Source of the DNA: an uncultured Eggerthellaceae bacterium
Lineage (GTDB): Bacteria; Actinomycetota; Coriobacteriia; Coriobacteriales; Eggerthellaceae
Direction of reading: 5' to 3'
Assembly (NCBI GenBank): GCA_947566075.1
Contig: CANOIM010000020.1
Coordinates: 1-20,600 of the forward strand
Length of the DNA: 20,600 nt
The notes under the pieces were generated by a model that was not told where the DNA came from, searched no databases, and saw only the letters and a list, made by a program, of their open reading frames with translations. A program made the position numbers and the translations under genes. This document shows positions 1 to 8,467 of this stretch, one piece after another; position 1 is the first letter of the stretch, and each line of letters begins with the position of its first letter.

Positions 1-3000
1 AAGGTGATGGTGGCGTGCAAGAGGGACCTACTGTGTTGGAAGAGGGTGACTTCGGTGAAGAGGACGTGCTCCATTGGGTTTACAAGGATGATGCCAGCCT
101 GACCATATCCGGCACGGGAGCGATGCCTGATTTTACGGAAGACGGCGGCCAGCCATGGAATGCGTACCTGCGTACGGTGGAGAAGCTCACCATTGAAGAG
201 GGCGTTGAGAACATCGGCGCCTATGCTTTCTATGAAAGTCGGATCCTTGCAGAAGCTGTTCTTCCTGAAAGCCTGATACGAATCGGGGATTATGCGTTCT
301 ACTACAACGAGAAAGTCACCGAGTTCCACCTCTCAGATAGCATTGAGATAATCGGTACTCACGCTTTCGAAAATTGTTCTAGGCTTAGATCCTTTAAAGC
401 GCCAAGCGGGCTGACTGAACTGAGCGATTCAGTGCTGGCGGGTTGCGGGACTGTGTATGGAGCGTCTAACAGATTCAGCGTTAGCTTGCATGCCGGTATC
501 ACGCGAATCGGTGCAAGCGCATTGTCTCGCTGTTCTTTTACTACTCTAGAACTTCCATCTTGCCTTGAGTTTATTGGTAGCAGTGCTTTCCACTCGACTA
601 CCATATACAGCGATTTCATGCTTCCGGCATTGAAATATAACCCTTCATATCTTGGTTATTACACTGTTGAGGGAACGCTCATCTTGTCGGAAGGCATGTC
701 AACGGCCGCAGCAAATGAAGTTGTATCGAGTTGCGATTGTCAATATATTCAGCTTCCAGCCAGTTTGGACCGATTCACCTATTCCCCTCGTACCAATATG
801 CCCGCCGGTGTGGAGCGAGGTTTCATCGTGGATCCGGATAACCCGAACTACATCGCTCAAGACGGAATGCTTTTCTCGCGCTGCAATGGAGACAAGGAAT
901 ACGAGAGCAAGACAGCCGTTTTGTGTGCATGCCCCTCGTCTAAGCAATATACGGATTATGCGCTGCCGGAAGGGACGAAGGTGGTTCTACGGTGCCCGCC
1001 ATGCGTAAACTTGACCGTTCCGGCCTCTGTCGAGGAGATTGTCTCTCCTGGTGGCTCAGCTTGGATAAATGTACATCAGGATAATGCACACTACGCGTCT
1101 GCGGATGGCATCCTTTACACAAAGGACATGAAGCGACTCATTTATTGTCCGACGCAGTATTCCGGCAATCCCCATATAAGGATTCCTGGGGGTGTTGAGA
1201 CGATCAATTCCAGAGCTTTTTACTATCGTTCTACCATCAAAAGCGTCAGTTTGCCGGATGGCGTCAAATCAATCGAAGGGGATTGCTTTTATGGATGCGC
1301 TAATCTCGCAGCCGTGCGTATTCCTATGTCATTGGAAACGGTAGCGATGTACGCCTTTTGGCATGTTGCGGAAAAGGGGCGTGACGGGTTAACCGTGTTC
1401 TATGCAGGCCGCGAAAGCGAGTGGCCAAAGGCATCTATTGCCTCTTTTGGTAATTCCGCTTTGACTTCCTCAAAGCGCTACTACGATGTCAAAAGCTTCG
1501 GAGTTTGTGAAGACCAACTTCTCTATTACGTGGATATGCAGGATACGCTGCATGTCGTATCAGATGTTCAACTGAACAGCCTCAGTGCTGTGATGATGGA
1601 TTATTCGACTGCACAGCCCATGTGGCTGCAAAACGATGAGTACTTTACGAGGCTTGAGCTCGATCTATCGATCGAGCGGATCAGTGATGGTGCATTTCGA
1701 GACAGTGATGACCTCGAAGAGGTTGTTCTGCATCGAATGATCAAAAGTGTTGGCGCTGCTGCTTTTGCTAATTGTCCGAAACTCAAACGCGTCATATGTT
1801 CGGGTGAGCCTCCGACTGTAACCCCTGCAGTGGATACGGGTGCGTCGTTTGATGCGGGATTAGTGACTATTGAGTATCCGCACAATGCTTCATCTTGGTT
1901 AAGTGTTATCAACACGACCCAAAGCGTGCCAACATGGCAGGGTTATGTTGTATCTGGTTATCAACCTGAAGGATTGCCAAAGGTGAGCACAGCCCAGATA
2001 ATCAGGAATGGCAAAGAGGTGACTGACCTAACCGTGGTCGGGTATCAATGGAGCTATGTTGCGCCGCATGAGTGTTCGATTCAGGTTCTTGACGAGGGCG
2101 GGGCTAACATCACCGATAAGGTTGGTATTAATATTGAGGCTCCAGCAAGGAAAAGGCCGCTAAACAAATACTGGGAGTCAGGGCGACGGGAGCCCTATTA
2201 CGATGAAGCGGCACAGATGATAAAAGTGCCAGAAGTATCACCAGAAGGTGATTACCGAGTAGAGATTTCGCCCAAGGAGTATGAATCAGAAGGGGATGTT
2301 CTTGTCACTACCTTTCATGTGACTCGGGAAAATGAAGATCAGTGTCTCCTTGTGGTTAATGGTCAACACATTTCTTCAGGTGCTACCAGAGCATTGAAGG
2401 CGTATGGTCGTTATTCGACTGCAGATCATGAAATGACGATCGATGTATGCAATCGATATTATGAGACCGTCTTTGATGAATTAGACGCTCTGGTGATCGA
2501 CAGTTTGAGCAATGAAGATGTGACGGACCATACAGAAGAGCGTGGCTTTCGTATAACAGGAGCCCCTGATCAGAAGATAGTTTCTGAAAACATGGCGCCA
2601 GACAGGACCTATGCCATCTCATGGACCTACAAAAACCCCTCCATCAAAGGGAAAGTCGATTTTAATCTGAGAATTGAGCGCGAGTCCAGCTTGATGAATA
2701 TTCCTTATACGCTCGACCTTCGTGGAGGGGATGAGACGATCGAGCTTGGTGAGGGCGCAACGTGGTCGAGCAAGCCATTGCGAGCTCGCGTGCTTGATGG
2801 GTTTGACGATCCGTGCTGGCCCAACCTCAGTTGGATCGTGAAGGATGAAAGTGGTAATGACGTTACCAGGTTCTTCCAGATCGATGAACAGGGTTACATC
2901 AAGGTGGACCCATCGCTTCGGGCCACGCTTGATGCCTCTGGGTCTTCATCTGCTTTTACGGTATGTGCTCAAGCGAAAGGCGTTGTTGGTTATGATGCTG

Positions 3001-5897
3001 TGAACGATCGTGCAGATCTTACGCCTTTGATGCGTACAAGCAACGAGATCAAGTTCTTTGTCAAGCGGCATACAGAGCCTCCTGCCCCGGTTACCCATGT
3101 TGCCACGTTCAAGGTGGGGGATGAGGTGATAGGGCAGGTGACCTTTGCCGAAGGTGATACGTCACTTGAGACTCCGGCGTTACCGCCCAAGGCGAATTAT
3201 GTAGGCCAGTGGGAGACTGCAGGTAAGCCCTGGGCTGAGTTCGACCTTTCGAGCGCCACTACAGATGTAGAGGTGGCGGGCGTTTACGCACCCCTAGACC
3301 CCGACGCGGTGTCTAAGGTAGAGGGCGGTGGCGATGCCGAGTACAAGGATGGCGTCGTTACGGTGAACCTGCGGGCCAGCGCCAGTTCTCGCAACGTGCG
3401 CGTGGAGTCCAGCTCCACTAAGCCCGTGGATGTGGTGTTGGTGTGTGACCAGTCAGGGAGCATGGACCAGAAACTCGGCGGCGGCATAACGAAGCGCGAT
3501 GCCCTTGTGAACTGTGCAAACGACTTCGTTGGTAAGCTGTCTGAGAACGCGAAGAGGACCGGAGCTGAGCATCGTGTCGCGCTGGTCGGGTTCGGTTGCA
3601 CGAACTTCAAGGGCAACTACGCGGGCAGCGGCCTGCTTGCGACGAATAGCAGCAGCAACTTCGTCGGGTACTCCAGGGCGAAGGCCCAATACGGCAATGC
3701 GCTCATGTCCATCAATGTGGGCGAGTCTGTCAACCAGAGAATCCTTGCGGGAATACGGAACGTTAGCACCAACGGTGCAACCGCAGCCCATCTTGGGTTG
3801 GAGATGGCATCGGGCATCTTTGCCAGCAACCCTGTCGGCCAGGGGACTGCTGCGGGCGATAGGGAGCGAATCGTCCTGTTCATTACCGATGGAACTCCCA
3901 CTCTGTATTACACGAATCAGACCGTCAACAAAACGTCCGCTTACGATCAAGTCAATGTCGTAGCCGCCGATGCCATCAAGCAGGCAGGCTCGCTCAAGCA
4001 GAGCCAAGGCGCGAGGATATACAGCATAGGCGTCGAGGCCAAGGCGAACGCTGCCGCCGAGAACCTCTATGGCGACAACGGCATCGAGAAGCCGATGTGG
4101 CCTTCAAGCGAGGTAAGCTTCGATTTCAATCGCTTCCTCCATGCAGTATCCTCGGACTTTCCCGCTGCGACGAGCATGCGGAACATGGGTCCCGGTTCCA
4201 AGGACGCTGGTTACTACATGCCGGTTACGAACACCAGCGCCCTTGATGGCATCTTCACGCGGATCCTCATGAGCACTGTCTACACCGTTGAGGTGTTCGA
4301 CCGTGCAACGCTGCGCTATGAGGTGCCTGCAGGGCTTGCGCTTACGCTGAAGCAGGAGGAGGAGATGCGTGCTGACCTTGAAGCGCAGGGCATCTCCAGT
4401 AACGATATCTCCGTTTTGCGGGAAAACGGCAAGACCATCCTCACGTTCCGCAATGTACCCGTGAAGCAGACGCTCAAAGACGGCGTACCTATTTTTGTGG
4501 CCCAGGTCAGCTTCAAGCTGTCCGCCACGCCCGGCACCTCGGGACAGGTACCCATGGGAAGCGTGGATGTGGATTGTATGGGCGAGGCGTCTCAACATGG
4601 TCTATCGAACATCACGGTTCCTGCAGACCGCTGCCTAGTGGTGTTCAACATGGATGGCGTGCCCTATGAGATCCGAGAAATGCAAATGGGTGATGCCATA
4701 GAAGCGCCTGACACTGACCTGGCTCGCTGGCTTGCCTTCGAGAAGCTGCAGGACCCGAAGGTGACGGGACCCGTGGCCGTATTCGAGACAACGTCACTGA
4801 CCAGGACGTACGCCATGCATTGGGTAGTGAATGGCACTGATCGCATCGTTCATCTGACGCCTGGTTCTGCGGTAGCCGTGCCCGATGTCAGCGACCTTAT
4901 CCCTGAAGGCTATGAGGTGGCTGGATGGTCACCGGCACCGCCGCTTTCGATGCCCTCTGGTGATATGACCTGCACCGCCGTTGTCACGGAGAGCCATAAG
5001 CACGCCTACACCGCCTCGGCCTACAAGACAGGCTACTGCACTGACGGCATGGAGGTGCATAACGTGTGCGCTTGCGGTGAAGAGGAGGTGACGCGGGAGG
5101 CTCCGCTGGCTGAGCATGCTTTCACCACGGTGCTCTCCAACGAAGGCACCTACACGGCAACTACGAAGCGCCACCTGGTCTGCAAGGACTGCGGCTATTC
5201 CATGGAAATGGAGATGGAATATGAGGCTGCCGAAGGTGATGATGAAGTAGTGGTGTTGGATCTGACGAAAGTGCAGGCTGAAGCAGAGAAGCCAGGCGCA
5301 TCGGATGATGATATCGAAGTGAAGGTGTTCATGGATGCAGAGGATGGCGAAGAATATACCGTCACCCGCATTGATGAGGATGATACGCGCACAGATTATC
5401 CACCCACGGTGCGCGATGGTTACGTATGGTTCTACCCGAATCACTTCAGCATCTATGTCATTGGGAAGAAGGATGCTGCGGGTGTGTCTGCGTCAGATGT
5501 CGTTACCTATGCTGATAGCCTAGAGCGCCTTGAGCGTGCCGCCACTGAGGATCCTGGTGAAGGGGAGCTTCCGGACGACCCGGGCAAGCTACCGCAGGAT
5601 CCCGACGACGAGAACCAGGGGAGCGGTGATGACGGGAATGGCAATGGCAACCAAGGTGGCCAAGGTGGGGGCAGCGGATCAGGCGATGGTCCTGATGCGA
5701 ATGGCGGCGTTGATAGCGGTGACGATGCCGTGCTCACCGATCCGGCGCAGCCGAACCAGGGTGTTGTTGGCGGTGAGCCTCTGCCTCAGACAGGTGATGT
5801 CGCCCTTGGTCAAGCCTTCGCGTTCCTGTCAGTGGCCTTCGCTGCGTCTGCGTGTGCCTGGGGCTTGCGACAGCATCGACGCAAAAAGCGGGCGTGA
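1..5897 (+). CDS. Giant LPxTG cell-wall-anchored surface protein with BspA-like LRRs and a VWA domain (5' end outside window)
   Basis: The frame is open to the left edge and no signal peptide is visible, so the true start lies upstream; residues here are numbered from the GTG at 15. BspA-type leucine-rich repeats (pattern LP..v..IG..AF..C..L) occur at about residues 58-205, 387-455 and 547-605. A von Willebrand A domain starts near 1138 with an intact MIDAS: D1145-Q-S1147-G-S1149, T1256 and D1292 (ITDGTP). InlB-like strands appear near 1030 and 1540, followed by paired CxCG/CxxC motifs around 1680-1735. A Gly/Asn/Asp/Pro-rich wall-spanning linker leads to LPQTG (1923-1927), a hydrophobic helix and a basic RQHRRKKRA tail, so sortase anchoring is well supported. 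VWA-LRR proteins of this form usually act in adhesion; the ligand is unknown. The first ~3 kb are markedly AT-richer than the VWA and C-terminal part, suggesting a mosaic gene. Confidence 0.93.
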   Translation, partial: GDGGVQEGPTVLEEGDFGEEDVLHWVYKDDASLTISGTGAMPDFTEDGGQPWNAYLRTVEKLTIEEGVENIGAYAFYESRILAEAVLPESLIRIGDYAFYYNEKVTEFHLSDSIEIIGTHAFENCSRLRSFKAPSGLTELSDSVLAGCGTVYGASNRFSVSLHAGITRIGASALSRCSFTTLELPSCLEFIGSSAFHSTTIYSDFMLPALKYNPSYLGYYTVEGTLILSEGMSTAAANEVVSSCDCQYIQLPASLDRFTYSPRTNMPAGVERGFIVDPDNPNYIAQDGMLFSRCNGDKEYESKTAVLCACPSSKQYTDYALPEGTKVVLRCPPCVNLTVPASVEEIVSPGGSAWINVHQDNAHYASADGILYTKDMKRLIYCPTQYSGNPHIRIPGGVETINSRAFYYRSTIKSVSLPDGVKSIEGDCFYGCANLAAVRIPMSLETVAMYAFWHVAEKGRDGLTVFYAGRESEWPKASIASFGNSALTSSKRYYDVKSFGVCEDQLLYYVDMQDTLHVVSDVQLNSLSAVMMDYSTAQPMWLQNDEYFTRLELDLSIERISDGAFRDSDDLEEVVLHRMIKSVGAAAFANCPKLKRVICSGEPPTVTPAVDTGASFDAGLVTIEYPHNASSWLSVINTTQSVPTWQGYVVSGYQPEGLPKVSTAQIIRNGKEVTDLTVVGYQWSYVAPHECSIQVLDEGGANITDKVGINIEAPARKRPLNKYWESGRREPYYDEAAQMIKVPEVSPEGDYRVEISPKEYESEGDVLVTTFHVTRENEDQCLLVVNGQHISSGATRALKAYGRYSTADHEMTIDVCNRYYETVFDELDALVIDSLSNEDVTDHTEERGFRITGAPDQKIVSENMAPDRTYAISWTYKNPSIKGKVDFNLRIERESSLMNIPYTLDLRGGDETIELGEGATWSSKPLRARVLDGFDDPCWPNLSWIVKDESGNDVTRFFQIDEQGYIKVDPSLRATLDASGSSSAFTVCAQAKGVVGYDAVNDRADLTPLMRTSNEIKFFVKRHTEPPAPVTHVATFKVGDEVIGQVTFAEGDTSLETPALPPKANYVGQWETAGKPWAEFDLSSATTDVEVAGVYAPLDPDAVSKVEGGGDAEYKDGVVTVNLRASASSRNVRVESSSTKPVDVVLVCDQSGSMDQKLGGGITKRDALVNCANDFVGKLSENAKRTGAEHRVALVGFGCTNFKGNYAGSGLLATNSSSNFVGYSRAKAQYGNALMSINVGESVNQRILAGIRNVSTNGATAAHLGLEMASGIFASNPVGQGTAAGDRERIVLFITDGTPTLYYTNQTVNKTSAYDQVNVVAADAIKQAGSLKQSQGARIYSIGVEAKANAAAENLYGDNGIEKPMWPSSEVSFDFNRFLHAVSSDFPAATSMRNMGPGSKDAGYYMPVTNTSALDGIFTRILMSTVYTVEVFDRATLRYEVPAGLALTLKQEEEMRADLEAQGISSNDISVLRENGKTILTFRNVPVKQTLKDGVPIFVAQVSFKLSATPGTSGQVPMGSVDVDCMGEASQHGLSNITVPADRCLVVFNMDGVPYEIREMQMGDAIEAPDTDLARWLAFEKLQDPKVTGPVAVFETTSLTRTYAMHWVVNGTDRIVHLTPGSAVAVPDVSDLIPEGYEVAGWSPAPPLSMPSGDMTCTAVVTESHKHAYTASAYKTGYCTDGMEVHNVCACGEEEVTREAPLAEHAFTTVLSNEGTYTATTKRHLVCKDCGYSMEMEMEYEAAEGDDEVVVLDLTKVQAEAEKPGASDDDIEVKVFMDAEDGEEYTVTRIDEDDTRTDYPPTVRDGYVWFYPNHFSIYVIGKKDAAGVSASDVVTYADSLERLERAATEDPGEGELPDDPGKLPQDPDDENQGSGDDGNGNGNQGGQGGGSGSGDGPDANGGVDSGDDAVLTDPAQPNQGVVGGEPLPQTGDVALGQAFAFLSVAFAASACAWGLRQHRRKKRA

Positions 5898-5963
5898 AGG
5901 AGCTTCTGGTTGAATCCGTAGGGACAGAACTGCAGGCGGCAACCCTGAAAGCGTTCACCGTAG

Positions 5964-5985
5964 GGACAGGAGCTTGCTCCTGTCC
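5964..5985. repeat. REP-like palindrome 1
   Basis: Perfect 10-base arms GGACAGGAGC and GCTCCTGTCC surround TT. With the preceding GTAG it matches the general form of dispersed GGGACAGGAGC-type palindromes found in intergenic spaces of many bacteria. As RNA it would fold into a strong hairpin just after the LPxTG gene, so it could also limit transcription or protect the 3' end; no T-tract follows. Confidence 0.8.
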
Positions 5986-6077
5986 GCGGGAGACGACCCT
6001 GGAAGCGTTTTGCGTGAGCTGAGGCCGGGCTGCACCCATCCTGCCTTGCCGATAGCATTGATCCCCTTGCATCCCCC

Positions 6078-6099
6078 GGACAGGAACGAGTTCCTGTCC
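6078..6099. repeat. REP-like palindrome 2
   Basis: Perfect 10-base arms GGACAGGAAC and GTTCCTGTCC surround GA. It differs from palindrome 1 only by compensated changes near the centre (AGC/GCT versus AAC/GTT), which indicates a family whose hairpin is conserved. It overlaps the first copy of the tandem repeat. Confidence 0.8.
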
Positions 6100-6174
6100 C
6101 TACGACAACCTTGGCTAGGAACGAGTTCCTGTCCCTACGACAACCTTGGCTAGGAACGAGTTTCTGTCCCTACG
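6081..6174. repeat. 35-base direct tandem repeat, 2.7 copies
   Basis: Copy A (6081-6115) and copy B (6116-6150) are identical except for the first base. Copy C (6151-6174) has one change (GAGTTC to GAGTTT) and then diverges after TACG. Each unit contains the right half of the REP-like palindrome (GAGTTCCTGTCCCTACG) followed by ACAACCTTGGC in A and B. The array ends only ~37 bases before the truA start. Confidence 0.85.
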
Positions 6175-6194
6175 GAAGCTTGCGAACATGTCCC

Positions 6195-6200
6195 TATGCT
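6195..6200 (+). promoter_or_regulatory. Possible -10 box for truA
   Basis: TATGCT lies 11 bases before the ATG at 6212. If used, transcription would start about 4-6 bases before that ATG, giving a nearly leaderless mRNA. No good -35 box is seen, and no clear ribosome site precedes the ATG, which fits leaderless translation but is only suggestive. Confidence 0.3.
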
Positions 6201-6211
6201 ACACTCGCGGG

Positions 6212-6985
6212 ATGGATGAGGAGAGACTCACATATTCGCTCACGCTGGCCTATGACGGCGCGCCTTTCGCGGGGTTCGCACGGCAGCCAGGCCAGCTCAC
6301 GGTGCAGGGGGAAGTGGAACGTGCCTTGAGCACGCTCTTCCGCCGCCCGGTCGAAGTCACCTGTGCGGGGCGGACGGATGCGGGGGTCCATGCCAGGGCC
6401 CAAGTGGTGAGCTTCGATGTGCTCTCCCCAGAGATGGCAGGCCGCAAGCCCGCACCGTTCCTGCGTTCCCTGAACGCCCTCACCCATGATGGCATCTCAG
6501 TGCGCAGTCTGGACGAGCGTGCACCCGGCTTCTCGGCCCGCTTCGACGCGAAGATGCGCGAATACCGTTACTTCATCTTCAATCACGAATGCCCTCCCAT
6601 ATTCACGGACGCCTTTGCCTGGCACGTGAAGAAGCCGCTTGACGTGGCGGTTATGGAGGAAGGAGCCGCTCATCTGATAGGGGAGCATGACTTCAAGAGC
6701 TTCTGCCTGGCCGCGTCAGCCGAAGGCCGCCGGACCTTTCGCTATGTGGATGAGATTTCGTTCCATGAGTGCCAAGAGTTCGGCGAAGAACTCCTCTTCG
6801 TGAAGGTGCGCGGCAACGCGTTCTTGCATTCCATGGTACGTGCCATGGTGGGTACATTAGTGAACGTGGGGAAGGGCACGAAGCCTGCTTCGTGGGTGGC
6901 TGAAGCTCTCCAGGCAAGGAATCGCTCCGCTGCCGGGGAGAACGCGCCCGCCAAGGGCCTCGTCCTGTGGGATGTGGAGTACTGA
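6212..6985 (+). CDS. truA: tRNA pseudouridine(38-40) synthase TruA
   Basis: A 257-residue enzyme that isomerises uridines 38-40 in the anticodon arm of many tRNAs. The family signature GRTDAGVHA is present with catalytic Asp at residue 56, along with LAYDGAPFAGFARQP at the start, FSARFDAKMREYRYFI in the middle and the C-terminal GNAFLHSMVRAMVGTLVNVG. Length and domain order are normal for TruA. Start choice is uncertain: ATG 6212 places the first strand as in other TruA proteins; an in-frame ATG at 6188 would add eight residues. The longer in-frame TTG at 6146 lies in the tandem repeat and is rejected. Confidence 0.93.
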   Translation: MDEERLTYSLTLAYDGAPFAGFARQPGQLTVQGEVERALSTLFRRPVEVTCAGRTDAGVHARAQVVSFDVLSPEMAGRKPAPFLRSLNALTHDGISVRSLDERAPGFSARFDAKMREYRYFIFNHECPPIFTDAFAWHVKKPLDVAVMEEGAAHLIGEHDFKSFCLAASAEGRRTFRYVDEISFHECQEFGEELLFVKVRGNAFLHSMVRAMVGTLVNVGKGTKPASWVAEALQARNRSAAGENAPAKGLVLWDVEY

Positions 6986-6989
6986 ACCG

Positions 6990-6995
6990 TATAAT
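6990..6995 (+). promoter_or_regulatory. Consensus -10 box before the NSS symporter gene
   Basis: A perfect TATAAT lies five bases after the truA stop codon, 38 bases before the symporter ATG. The -35 region falls inside the last codons of truA and is poor. The predicted leader is about 30 bases and contains the AAGGAA ribosome site. Confidence 0.5.
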
Positions 6996-7033
6996 CTACG
7001 CCGCTCTGCATCTTTTCGTTCAAGGAACAAACT

Positions 7034-8449
7034 ATGACGAACTCAACATCTACCGAAACAGCTCCCGCCCGCGCTTCCTGGTCTGGCAAGTGGGGCTTCA
7101 TCCTAGCAGCCGCGGCCTCTGCGGTGGGTCTGGGGAACCTGTGGCGCTTCCCCTACTTGGCCGCGAAATACGGTGGCGGCGCGTTCCTGATCACCTACAT
7201 CGTCTTGGTGGTCACCTTCGGCTTCGCGCTCATGATGGCAGAAACGGCCTTGGGCCGCATGACGGGGCAGTCCGCCATCGGTGCATTCCGTGCCTTCGGC
7301 AAGAAGTTCACCATCATCGGCATCTTGGCATCGGCTGTGCCCTTCATCATCACGCCCTACTATGCGCTTATCGGCGGTTGGGTGACGAAGTACATGGCTG
7401 CCTACGTGGTGCAGCCTGCCTCTGAGATAGCAGACGGCGAGTTCTTCGGCGGCTTCATCCTGCAGAACGTAGAGAGCTACCTGTGGATGTTCATCTTCAT
7501 CGCCTGCGTGGTGGCGGTGGTGGCTTTCGGCGTGAAGCGCGGCATCGAACGGGTCAACAAGGTGCTGATGCCCGCTCTCATCATCATGGCTATCATCATC
7601 TCTGTGTTCGCGCTCACGCTGCCCGGCGCTCTGGACGGCCTTGCCTACTATCTGATCCCTGACTTCACGAAGTTCAGCGCAGAGCTGGTGGTGGCTGCCA
7701 TGGGTCAGATGTTCTTCAGCCTGTCTTTGGCCATGGGCATCATGATCACCTACGGCTCTTATTTCTCGAAGCAAGAAGACCTGGAGCACTCTGTGCGCCG
7801 CATCGAGCTCTTCGACACCGGCATCGCCATTCTGGCAGGCCTCATGATCATCCCGGCGGCGGTTGCTGTGCAGGGAAGCGGTGAGGCAGTGGCCACCACG
7901 GCTGGTCCCGGTCTCATGTTCGGCGTGCTTCCTCAGGTGTTCCTCGGCTTCGGCTTCGCGGCGAACGTCGTTGGGTTCCTCTTCTTCGCCCTGGTGTTCT
8001 TCGCAGCGCTCACCAGCTGCATCTCCTTGTTCGAGACGCTGGTATCCATCGTGGATGACGCCACCAAGAAGGGACGCACGTTCTCCATCCTGGTATGCAC
8101 GGTGTTCATCGTCATCGTGGCCACCATCGTCAACCTGGGCTACAATGAATTGCTCTCCGTTGACCTCATGTACAGCCTCTTCGGCATTGGGGAGTATCAG
8201 GATTCTCAGCTGCTGGACTTCTTCGACTTCCTGTCCAACACCATCATGATGCCCATCGTGGCGCTGCTCACCTGCATCTTCGTGGGGTGGATCATCAAGC
8301 CGAAGACGCTCATCACTGAGATCAAGCAATCCAGCAAGTTCACGGGCGAGAAGCTGTTCGTGGTCATGATCAAGTACATCGCTCCGGTGTTCGTGGTGGT
8401 CATCTTGGTGGCCTACGTCATGAACACGGCAGGGATGATATCCCTCTAG
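7034..8449 (+). CDS. Sodium-dependent transporter of the neurotransmitter:sodium symporter (NSS) family
   Basis: A 471-residue polytopic membrane protein of the LeuT/NSS family, which couples sodium entry to uptake of amino acids or related amines. The TM1 signature AVGLGNLWRFPY is at residues 30-41, and the TM6 unwound region FFSLSLAMGIMITYGSY near 225-240 matches the substrate and sodium site of bacterial NSS proteins. Eleven to twelve hydrophobic segments are visible, ending in a short C-terminus. A good ribosome site (AAGGAA, 6-base spacer) supports the ATG. It has its own likely promoter at 6990 and is followed after 18 bases by ychF, so the two may be co-transcribed. The substrate cannot be assigned. 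Confidence 0.92.
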   Translation: MTNSTSTETAPARASWSGKWGFILAAAASAVGLGNLWRFPYLAAKYGGGAFLITYIVLVVTFGFALMMAETALGRMTGQSAIGAFRAFGKKFTIIGILASAVPFIITPYYALIGGWVTKYMAAYVVQPASEIADGEFFGGFILQNVESYLWMFIFIACVVAVVAFGVKRGIERVNKVLMPALIIMAIIISVFALTLPGALDGLAYYLIPDFTKFSAELVVAAMGQMFFSLSLAMGIMITYGSYFSKQEDLEHSVRRIELFDTGIAILAGLMIIPAAVAVQGSGEAVATTAGPGLMFGVLPQVFLGFGFAANVVGFLFFALVFFAALTSCISLFETLVSIVDDATKKGRTFSILVCTVFIVIVATIVNLGYNELLSVDLMYSLFGIGEYQDSQLLDFFDFLSNTIMMPIVALLTCIFVGWIIKPKTLITEIKQSSKFTGEKLFVVMIKYIAPVFVVVILVAYVMNTAGMISL

Positions 8450-8467
8450 GAAGGATGGGGTCTTCGC

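Larger units (their letters stand above)
5898..6211. other. Repeat-filled intergenic region between the LPxTG gene and truA
   Basis: This 314-base stretch holds no convincing gene. It contains two perfect palindromes and a 35-base tandem repeat, all built on the word TAGGGACAGGA/GTTCCTGTCCCTA. A degenerate partial copy (GTAGGGACAG) lies at 5918-5927, and a related short repeat around ACCCTGAAAGCG (5942-5953) recurs as ACCCTGGAAGCG (5996-6007). Short open frames across it exist only because the repeat unit lacks stops; they repeat the peptide ARNEF and are not believable genes. Confidence 0.8.

Noticed and set aside
5918..6174. CRISPR array
   Set aside because: Repeats are directly adjacent without unique spacers, and no cas genes are present.
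6111..6329. Open frames starting in the 35-base repeats (72 residues and the long truA start at 6146)
   Set aside because: They encode repeated ARNEFLSLR from the repeat unit and add sequence not found in TruA proteins.
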